Of a stretch of DNA of 5,665 nt, positions 1 through 4,878 are shown piece after piece. The notes under the pieces are model-generated. The model did no database searches, had not been told where the DNA came from, and saw only the letters and a program-made list of their open reading frames with translations. The position numbers and the translations under genes are program-made. Every line of letters begins with the position of its first letter. The stretch's first letter is position 1. The DNA lies in NCBI GenBank assembly GCA_023255835.1, contig JAGDVW010000005.1, forward strand, positions 1-5,665, in the 5' to 3' direction. The DNA is from Candidatus Acetothermia bacterium (lineage in GTDB: Bacteria > Bipolaricaulota > Bipolaricaulia > Bipolaricaulales > Bipolaricaulaceae).

Positions 1-922
1 CCCCTCGCAAGAGCGCAAGGAGTTTGCGGGCCGCGGCTCGCCCCATTTCCACCCGGGGAACCCGCACAGTGGTAAGGGGCGGATGCACTAATGTAGCCAG
101 GGCCCCATCATCGAAACCCACCACCGCCACGTCCTGGGGAACTTTTAACCCCGCCGTTGTAAGCGCTTTTATTGCCCCTACAGCCATAAAATCGTTTGCA
201 GCGAAAATCGCCGTGGGAAGTCGGCCCCCTCCCAAAAGCTTCGCCATGGCCACTTGGTCGGAATCGCTCCTTCGTCCCCCCTCTACCACGAACCCCCTAC
301 GCACCCTCAACCCCCGCTCCCGCAGGGCCAAACGATACCCCTCAAACCGCGCTCTGAAGCTGGGGTCAGCCAGGGTCTCCGCAACAAACGCCACTTCCCT
401 GTGGCCATGATCCAAAAGGTGAAGGGTGGCCAACCTGGCCCCGCCAACGTTGTCACTCACCACAGACGGAATCCCAGGAAAGGTGTGATCCACTAACACC
501 AAGGGCACAAACTCCGCCAAAGAGCGCACCAAATCCTCACTCACGTCCGTACCCAAAATGATCAACCCGTCAACCCGCCTTTCCTCCACACAGCGGGGGA
601 AAAACTGGTCGCCCATGGTCGAAAACAAAACATGATAACCATGCACAGCCAACTCCGCCTCAATCGCCTCGAGGATCACCCCATAAAATGAGCGCTCGTC
701 CAAAGGAAGATGCCGCTCGTGGATCACCACCCCCACTTCTCCCGTGCGGCGGGTGGCCAGCCCCCGGGCCAGGGCATTGGGGCGGTACCCCAGCTCCTCC
801 GCCACCCGCCGAATTTTTTCCCGGGTAGCCGGACTGATCCGTCCTTTGCCCGAGAGGGCCCGGGAAACGGTGGAGGGCGAAACCCCCAAAAGCCTGGCGA
901 TGTCATGGATAGTGACCCGCAT
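1..922 (-). CDS. LacI-family transcriptional regulator, 3' end outside window
   Basis: This is a DNA-binding repressor or activator of the LacI/GalR family, which normally senses a sugar or sugar phosphate and binds palindromic operators as a dimer. The N-terminus holds the classic helix-turn-helix ([20 protein letters not shown], residues 4-23). The hinge helix follows ([16 protein letters not shown], about 46-61), then a periplasmic-binding-protein-like effector domain with [18 protein letters not shown] and VAVVGFDD near the C-terminal end. About 307 residues are visible without a stop, so some 25-35 residues of a typical 330-340 are cut off by the window edge. The start at 922 gives the usual family N-terminus. 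An in-frame ATG at 928 would add Met-Gly, and the AGGA at 933-936 lies 4 or 10 nt away, so it does not decide. The gene follows the HAD gene by 14-20 nt and is the last visible member of the cassette, so it probably regulates that operon. The effector is unknown. The family call is firm. Confidence 0.95.
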   Translation of the reverse strand, partial: MRVTIHDIARLLGVSPSTVSRALSGKGRISPATREKIRRVAEELGYRPNALARGLATRRTGEVGVVIHERHLPLDERSFYGVILEAIEAELAVHGYHVLFSTMGDQFFPRCVEERRVDGLIILGTDVSEDLVRSLAEFVPLVLVDHTFPGIPSVVSDNVGGARLATLHLLDHGHREVAFVAETLADPSFRARFEGYRLALRERGLRVRRGFVVEGGRRSDSDQVAMAKLLGGGRLPTAIFAANDFMAVGAIKALTTAGLKVPQDVAVVGFDDGALATLVHPPLTTVRVPRVEMGRAAARKLLALLRG

Positions 923-942
923 ACCCATCGAATCCTAGCAAC

Positions 943-1632
943 TCATCCCATCCCCTTCAGGACCTCTTCAAGCTCGAAGAGATCAGAAACGGAAAGGTGG
1001 GGGGAGTGAAGAGGGGTTGGAGGTCGCTGGTGGCGGTAGGGGCCGAGAAGGACGCGGACCGTCCTCATCCCCAAAAGCTTTGCGGGAAAAACGTCGTGAT
1101 CCAACCGATCGCCCACCATGATCGCCTCCGCGGGCTTCACGTCGAGCCCATCGAGGATCATACGAAAGAAAAGGGGGCTGGGTTTGGCAATGCCCATGGT
1201 ATCGGAAACGTTCCGCCAACAAAAATGGCGAAGGAGACCAGCTTCTTCCAAAAGGGTCAAGGCCCGGGGAGGTTGATTGGCGGCGAGGGCCAAACGGTAC
1301 CGCCCAGCCAGCCTGGGCACCACCTCCAAGGCCTCCGGCCTTATGCGGACCCCGGGGAGGTTTTCCTGAAACACCTGGTTTTGGACGCGAAAAACTTTGA
1401 GGATCGCGCGAAACTTCAAAAGGTCAGGTCTTACAAATCGCCAAAGTGCGGAGAGCCAGGGATTGGGCTCGCAGTTTCTCAACTCCTCCAACAAGGCTCC
1501 TTGGAATTCCTCCGGGCTTACATGGAACCCGTTTTTGCTGAGCTCAAGAAGAAGGATTTCCGTCCAGCGCGTATACTCCGCGTCCTCATCGAAAACCGGG
1601 CCGCCCAAATCTAAGAGGATAGCGCGGATCAT
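943..1632 (-). CDS. HAD-superfamily hydrolase (subfamily IA-like) with altered motifs I and II
   Basis: This 229-residue haloacid dehalogenase fold protein has a helical C1-type cap inserted at about residues 15-95. Most relatives are cytosolic phosphatases acting on small phosphorylated metabolites. The motif I nucleophile Asp8 is present, but the motif reads DLGGPV, so the Asp at +2 (general acid/base) is Gly10. The motif II strand reads LALAAN (114-119), with Ala118 where Ser/Thr is usual. Motif III Lys150 (GIAKPSP) and motif IV GDRLDHD (Asp175, Asp180) are intact. Some subfamily IA members with DLGN/DLGG-type motifs (YihX is one I recall) are still active phosphatases, so loss of activity is not certain. 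It lacks the Cys/His zinc loop of GmhB and has a cap, so it is not a heptose-bisphosphatase of that type. The start ATG overlaps the upstream stop as ATGA, and a GGGGA lies about 5 nt before it, indicating translational coupling to the GTPase-SIS gene. The substrate is unknown. Confidence 0.9.
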   Translation of the reverse strand: MIRAILLDLGGPVFDEDAEYTRWTEILLLELSKNGFHVSPEEFQGALLEELRNCEPNPWLSALWRFVRPDLLKFRAILKVFRVQNQVFQENLPGVRIRPEALEVVPRLAGRYRLALAANQPPRALTLLEEAGLLRHFCWRNVSDTMGIAKPSPLFFRMILDGLDVKPAEAIMVGDRLDHDVFPAKLLGMRTVRVLLGPYRHQRPPTPLHSPHLSVSDLFELEEVLKGMG

Positions 1633-2783
1633 TTGATCCCCATCTTTTTTGTGGCGATCTTCTCGGGGAGCATGTAGCGAATGGATTCCTCCGCGGTTAT
1701 CCCCCGCAAGGCCGCAAGTATGCAGACCAACGCGTGCCCAATCGCCAAATGCGCAGTTTGAATCCTGGTACTGGAGGGCCCTTCAGGTTTGGCATTGCTT
1801 TTGATCACCACATGCGCGTTTTTCCCCAAAGGCGTATCGAGGTTCTCCGTGATGGCCACGGTGAGGGCGCCTTTCTCCCGGGCTAAGCGCACCGCCTCAT
1901 ACACGAAACCCGTACCCCCTGAGGCAGAAATCCCGATGAGAACGTCTTTTTCTGTGACTTGATCCGCGATAAACCGGGCTAAACCCCCTTCCTCCTCGGC
2001 CGTCCCCTTGGCAAAGGAAACGGGCAAAGCTTGCGCCATGTTATTGGTGATGCAGAGGCAGGGGACCCCGGTCTCATAGCATTGGCCGGCGATTTCCTCC
2101 GCCACCAAGGCCGAAGCCCCTGCTCCCGTGGTCACGATCTTCCCGCCCCTTTCCAAGCGCTCAGAAATGAGGGCCAGCGCTTGGAGGAAGCCTTCTTTGG
2201 CCGTGACCAGCGAGGAGAGGATGCCCTCGGCCTCAAGCCGCAGGGCCTTTTCGAACATCTCCTCCGGTGTTTCACAGCCGGTGAAGTCGTAGCCAACCAT
2301 GAGGGGCCGGTTCACGTCGATAACCTGGCCTACTGAGTCGATGAGCACCCGCCCGTTCCACTCGTGCTCCTCGAACTCCAAGGTCGTCCCCGGGATGTCT
2401 CCGATCCTCAGGTCCTTCCCGGTGAGCCGGGCGATGAGGCTCGTTTTCCCGGAGTTGAAAATCCCAAGGATCACAATGCGCGAGCCTTGAGGAAAACGCT
2501 GCTCTATTTCCGCCACCACCGCGGGCACGTTCTCCCCGGTGAGGAGGGACATGACTGGGAATTCCTGCCCAAGCTCCTTTTGAACTTGCTGCACCTTCCT
2601 TGGATCCACGAGATCGAGCTTATTGCCCGTGATGAGATAAGGGAGCTTGGCCCGTTCCAAGGCCTCCAAGAAAAGGCGCAGGGTGGGAACCTGAGGGTCG
2701 TACAGGTTTACAAGGAGAACGGCGCCCGTGGCCCCACATGTTTCAAAAGGCGTAACCAATTTCTTTGTCACCCGGGTGCTCAT
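1629..2783 (-). CDS. Fusion of circularly permuted GTPase and GmhA-like SIS (sugar isomerase) domain
   Basis: This 384-residue protein has two domains. Residues 15-153 form a P-loop GTPase with motifs in permuted order: NKLD (54-57, G4), a G5-like MSLLTGEN (78-85), the P-loop GIFNSGKT (107-114, G1), PGTT (131-134, G2) and DSVGQ (149-153, G3). G4-G5-G1-G2-G3 is the order of RsgA/YjeQ and RbgA/YlqF, but the RsgA OB-fold and any other RNA-binding domain are absent. Residues 175-365 form a SIS domain closest by eye to phosphoheptose isomerase GmhA. They contain GKIVTTGAGAS (214-224), VAEEIAGQCY (227-236), LIGISASGGT (282-291), and RIQTAHLAIGHAL (340-352). Glu230, Gln342 and His350 match GmhA metal/catalytic positions, while the fourth ligand is Leu226. 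The start is fixed by a GGAGGTG ribosome binding site 4 nt upstream of the ATG. It is the first gene of a coupled cassette with a HAD protein and a LacI regulator. A nucleotide-gated sugar-phosphate enzyme or sensor is inference. Both domain calls are firm; function is not known. Confidence 0.9.
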   Translation of the reverse strand: MSTRVTKKLVTPFETCGATGAVLLVNLYDPQVPTLRLFLEALERAKLPYLITGNKLDLVDPRKVQQVQKELGQEFPVMSLLTGENVPAVVAEIEQRFPQGSRIVILGIFNSGKTSLIARLTGKDLRIGDIPGTTLEFEEHEWNGRVLIDSVGQVIDVNRPLMVGYDFTGCETPEEMFEKALRLEAEGILSSLVTAKEGFLQALALISERLERGGKIVTTGAGASALVAEEIAGQCYETGVPCLCITNNMAQALPVSFAKGTAEEEGGLARFIADQVTEKDVLIGISASGGTGFVYEAVRLAREKGALTVAITENLDTPLGKNAHVVIKSNAKPEGPSSTRIQTAHLAIGHALVCILAALRGITAEESIRYMLPEKIATKKMGIK

Positions 2784-2787
2784 CGCT

Positions 2788-2794
2788 CACCTCC
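2788..2794 (-). promoter_or_regulatory. Ribosome binding site of the GTPase-SIS gene
   Basis: GGAGGTG on the minus strand lies 4 nt before the ATG at 2783. It is a strong Shine-Dalgarno match and fixes the start of the fusion gene. It also shows that this gene can be translated independently of the adenosine-specific kinase gene 137 nt upstream. Confidence 0.8.
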
Positions 2795-2841
2795 GGCAAA
2801 TACGGGGCAAGGATAAAGCCAAGGCCTGGGCCTCGCAGCCT

Positions 2842-2871
2842 CGTTTGTCTCTCAAGGGCGGTGGACAAACG
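2842..2871. promoter_or_regulatory. 8-bp perfect inverted repeat upstream of the GTPase-SIS gene, possible operator or mRNA hairpin
   Basis: The arms cgtttgtc (2842-2849) and gacaaacg (2864-2871) are exact reverse complements separated by 14 nt. The element lies about 60-90 nt upstream of the start of the fusion gene, in the only sizeable gap inside the minus-strand run. It is not followed by a T-run, so it is not a standard terminator. It could be an operator for the LacI-type regulator encoded two genes downstream, although most LacI operators have closer half-sites. An mRNA stem-loop is equally possible. This is a sequence observation with an inferred role. Confidence 0.35.
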
Positions 2872-2920
2872 TCCCCTTGCTCCACTCCCACCCGGAAAAT
2901 GAGCGAAGCCGGCGAAAAAA

Positions 2921-3403
2921 TCAAAGCTTATAGCCGATTTTCCTAAGGAGCTCTTTGCGTTCAGCTCGCTCCTTTTCTCCCTCCACGCCCTTTGTTTTTA
3001 CGCCGTCGATTACTCCGAGGACCCCACGGCCCTGTTCGGTTTCGGCCACGACAACCTCCACCGGGTTGGCGGTGGCGCAAAAGATCCGGCAGACCTCGGG
3101 AACCATTTTGATCGCGTTGAGGACGTTGATGGGATACATCCCACGCATGAGGATCAGGAAAACGTGGCCGCATCCGAGATTAAAGGCGTTCCTCTTGGCG
3201 AGTTCCGTGAGCTCCGGATCGGTTCCGGACCACCGGACCAGGGCCGGCCCGGAGGACTCACAAAAAGCGAGGCCAAATTTGGCTCCCGGTACGGCGTTGA
3301 CCATGGCCTCATGCAAATCTTCCACGGTTTTTATGAAGTGGGCCTGGCCAAGGATCAGGTTCACATCCTCCGGCTTTTCAATTCTGACCAGTTTCAGCTC
3401 CAT
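2921..3403 (-). CDS. Adenosine-specific kinase family protein (COG1839/DUF355)
   Basis: This 160-residue protein matches, across its full length and by eye, the small family annotated as adenosine/AMP-specific kinase, which is structurally unrelated to ribokinase-type adenosine kinases. Recognisable conserved blocks are ILGQAHFIKTVEDLHEA (17-33), KFGLAFCESSGPALVRWSG (42-60), YPINVLNAIKMVPEVCRIFC (90-109), ATANPVEVVVAETEQGRG (110-127) and the C-terminal LLRKIGYKL. The length is normal for the family. The ATG is preceded by a near-perfect ribosome binding site, AAAGGAGG (3408-3415), 4 nt away. The gene starts 33 nt after the flavoprotein stop on the same strand, so the two are probably co-transcribed. 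The kinase function is a family annotation; the sequence shows no P-loop. The family is, from general knowledge, commonest in archaea and thermophilic bacteria, which colours the taxonomic guess. Confidence 0.93.
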   Translation of the reverse strand: MELKLVRIEKPEDVNLILGQAHFIKTVEDLHEAMVNAVPGAKFGLAFCESSGPALVRWSGTDPELTELAKRNAFNLGCGHVFLILMRGMYPINVLNAIKMVPEVCRIFCATANPVEVVVAETEQGRGVLGVIDGVKTKGVEGEKERAERKELLRKIGYKL

Positions 3404-3407
3404 CCCT

Positions 3408-3415
3408 CCTCCTTT
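3408..3415 (-). promoter_or_regulatory. Ribosome binding site of the adenosine-specific kinase gene
   Basis: AAAGGAGG on the minus strand lies 4 nt before the ATG at 3403. It is close to the full anti-Shine-Dalgarno complement and fixes the start. Confidence 0.8.
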
Positions 3416-3436
3416 CCAAACCGTTGAGGCCCGCGA

Positions 3437-4711
3437 TCAATCCTTTGCCTTTTGGGCTGCGGATTTGCCGGCCAAAAAACCCGTGGAGAAGGCGGCTTGC
3501 AGGTTGTAGCCACCTGTCTCCCCATCGATATCGAGCACCTCTCCAGCGAAGAAAAGGCCACGGACGAGCAGGCTCTCCATGGTTTTGTGATCCACCTCGT
3601 TTAGGGCTATGCCGCCCCTGGTGACCATGGCTTCCTCCCAACTAGCGAAGCCCGCGATGGGAAAAGGATAGCCTTCCACCAGGGTCTCCACCAACGCCCG
3701 CCTTCCTTCGCGGGAAAGCTCAGCGAGGCGCGTCTCCGCGGCCATCCCCAAGCTTCGGACCAGCGCCCGTGCCAAACGCAAGGGAAGCCCAAGTTCCTGG
3801 AGGGCACGGGAAATCGTCCTTCGGCCGTGATTTCTTGCTTGAGCAAGGAATTCCCGCTCCACCGCCGATGTATCCTTGACTTCGGAAAGGAAAGACACCC
3901 GCAAAATATCGCCGGGTTCCACATCCCGGGAGAGGTTCAAAACCGCGGGCCCAGAAAGACCTTGGTGGGTGAAAAGAACGCCTCCCCTTGCTTTCCGCAC
4001 CGTTTTGCCTCGGCGGATCAAGGTGACTCCAACGCCACGCAACGTGATCCCGGTGCTTTCGGCAAAAGGGGAGAAAACTTGAGAAGCAACCACAACGGGC
4101 ACCAAGGCTGGCCGCGGGGGGACAACGCGGTGGCCGAGCTCCGCGGCCAAACGGTACCCATCGCCGGTGGCCCCAAGGCTTGGGCAAGACCGGCCCCCGG
4201 TGGCGAGAATCACGCTGGAACCTCTCGCTATGGGTGTAGCTAGTCCTTGTGCGAAAATGGCAAAGCCATGGGCCACCTTTTGTATTTTCGACACGCGCGT
4301 TTGTGTGCGAATTTCCACCCCTGTCCGTTCGAGCTCGGAAAGCAAAACGCGGAGGGCGTCTTCCGCGCGATCGGTCTTGGGGAAAACCCGCCCATCGGGC
4401 TCAACCCCGAGGGGAAGGCCGCGGGCCGAGAAGAATTTCATGAGGTCGAGGTTGGAAAATGTGTACAAAGCGGGTTTGAGGAAACGCGCGGCTGCGTCGG
4501 GGGTTTCCCCGCCCTGATAATGGCGGAGAAGCTCGGGGATTTCCCCAACATGGGTGAGATTGCCTCTCCCGCCGCCGGAGACCGGGATTTTTCCGCCCGG
4601 CTTTTCCCGTTTTTCCAGGATGAGGACTTGGGCTCCCTGCTCCGCGGCGGCGATCCCGGCAAAAAGCCCGGCTGGCCCACCACCTATGACCACCACATCC
4701 CAAATCTTCAT
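3437..4711 (-). CDS. HI0933/YhiN-family FAD-dependent flavoprotein
   Basis: This predicted cytosolic FAD-binding oxidoreductase has 424 residues from the chosen start. The N-terminal Rossmann motif VVVIGGGPAG (6-15) binds the ADP part of FAD, with Glu33 at the end of the second strand. Then follow the family signature VSGGGRGNLTH (44-54), GRVFP (107-111), the second FAD motif VILATGG (167-173) with GATGDGY shortly after, and the C-terminal blocks LFFAGEVLDIDGETGGYNLQ. The signature usually reads GGGRCN, and here the Cys is Gly50. Relatives include BaiN and proteins annotated as aminoacetone oxidase, but the physiological substrate of most members is unknown, so I assign none. The reading frame extends 42 codons upstream to a GTG at 4837, but homology begins at MKIWDVVVIGGG. 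A GGAAGAG lies just before the ATG at 4711 and the proposed promoter lies inside the extension, so 4711 is preferred. It is divergent from nadE and leads the adenosine-specific kinase gene by 33 nt. Confidence 0.93.
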   Translation of the reverse strand: MKIWDVVVIGGGPAGLFAGIAAAEQGAQVLILEKREKPGGKIPVSGGGRGNLTHVGEIPELLRHYQGGETPDAAARFLKPALYTFSNLDLMKFFSARGLPLGVEPDGRVFPKTDRAEDALRVLLSELERTGVEIRTQTRVSKIQKVAHGFAIFAQGLATPIARGSSVILATGGRSCPSLGATGDGYRLAAELGHRVVPPRPALVPVVVASQVFSPFAESTGITLRGVGVTLIRRGKTVRKARGGVLFTHQGLSGPAVLNLSRDVEPGDILRVSFLSEVKDTSAVEREFLAQARNHGRRTISRALQELGLPLRLARALVRSLGMAAETRLAELSREGRRALVETLVEGYPFPIAGFASWEEAMVTRGGIALNEVDHKTMESLLVRGLFFAGEVLDIDGETGGYNLQAAFSTGFLAGKSAAQKAKD

Positions 4712-4748
4712 GGCTCTTCCACTGGATGCAGGCAAAGGAAGCCCACAT

Positions 4749-4754
4749 CTTATA
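4749..4754 (-). promoter_or_regulatory. Candidate -10 element for the flavoprotein gene
   Basis: TATAAG on the minus strand matches TATAAT at five of six positions. It would start transcription near 4742, giving a leader of about 30 nt before the ATG at 4711. No good -35 box lies at the usual spacing: the 17-nt position reads TCAAAC, a poor match. The promoter may be weak or activator-dependent. This is inferred from sequence only. Confidence 0.45.
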
Positions 4755-4756
4755 AC

Positions 4757-4769
4757 TTTTGGGCCAAAA
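4757..4769. promoter_or_regulatory. 13-bp palindrome ttttgggccaaaa next to the flavoprotein -10 box
   Basis: Six-base arms ttttgg and ccaaaa flank a single central g. The element ends 2 bp upstream (minus-strand sense) of the candidate TATAAG box, so it would lie within the -35/-10 spacer. That is a normal place for a repressor site. No regulator can be assigned, and the role is inferred. Confidence 0.3.
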
Positions 4770-4793
4770 ATGTTTGAGGGATCCCGCTGCCCC

Positions 4794-4820
4794 ACCGGAA
4801 TCTCCCTTAACAACCGGAAT
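4794..4820. repeat. 8-bp direct repeat accggaat upstream of the nadE promoter
   Basis: accggaat occurs at 4794-4801 and again at 4813-4820, offset by 19 bp. The pair lies 23-49 bp upstream of the nadE -35 box, where activator sites often lie. The rest of the 167-bp intergenic region shows no gene. The role is unknown and chance occurrence is possible. Confidence 0.3.
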
Positions 4821-4842
4821 TCCTCCTCCGAGAACACCGAAA

Positions 4843-4871
4843 TTGACAGGGCAAAACTCCTGGGTTATCAC
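4843..4871 (+). promoter_or_regulatory. Promoter of nadE, positioned for leaderless transcription
   Basis: A perfect -35 box TTGACA (4843-4848) is followed after 17 nt by TATCAC (4866-4871), which matches the -10 consensus at four of six positions including T1, A2 and A5. Initiation about 7 nt downstream would fall at 4878-4879, and the nadE ATG begins at 4879. No purine-rich Shine-Dalgarno lies between the boxes and the ATG; the last bases before it are ctgtttcc. Confidence 0.55.
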
Positions 4872-4878
4872 TGTTTCC

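Larger units (their letters stand above)
2784..2920 (-). other. 137-nt intergenic gap between the kinase and the GTPase-SIS cassette
   Basis: Apart from the ribosome binding site and one inverted repeat, nothing in this gap codes for anything I can support. I found no convincing -35/-10 pair for the minus strand: TTGAGA at 2855-2850 has no matching -10, and TATCCT at 2815-2810 has no -35. There is no GC stem followed by a T-run that would make an intrinsic terminator. A T-run directly follows the kinase stop codon, but no stem precedes it. The short palindrome aggcctgggcct (2822-2833) is also present. Whether the cassette has its own promoter or is read through from the kinase gene is therefore open. 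Confidence 0.5.

Noticed and set aside
24..496. Plus-strand open frames over the LacI gene
   Set aside because: The minus strand there carries an uninterrupted LacI effector domain; these are antisense shadows.
997..1614. 205-codon open frame on the plus strand opposite the HAD gene
   Set aside because: It is antisense to a gene with clear HAD motifs and has no recognisable domain. The open frame is a by-product of GC-biased codons.
943..1632. HAD protein as GmhB, to complete a heptose pathway with the GmhA-like domain
   Set aside because: It has a helical cap and lacks the Cys/His zinc loop of GmhB, so it belongs to a different HAD subfamily. No heptose kinase is seen in the window.
1629..2783. 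Fusion gene as an ordinary RsgA or RbgA ribosome-assembly GTPase
   Set aside because: The motif order matches, but there is no OB-fold or C-terminal RNA-binding domain, and a full SIS domain takes up the C-terminal half.
2911..2920. T-run after the adenosine-kinase stop codon as an intrinsic terminator
   Set aside because: No GC-rich stem precedes the run on the minus strand.
4247..4777. 176-codon plus-strand open frame opposite the flavoprotein
   Set aside because: It is antisense to the conserved N-terminal FAD-binding half and shows no domain.
4712..4837. 42-codon N-terminal extension of the flavoprotein from a GTG at 4837
   Set aside because: Its residues resemble no family N-terminus, the likely -10 element lies inside it, and the FAD motif of this family normally begins within a few residues of the start Met at 4711.
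4843..4878. TTG at 4843 as an upstream start for nadE
   Set aside because: It coincides with the -35 box, has no ribosome binding site, and would add residues before the usual family N-terminus.
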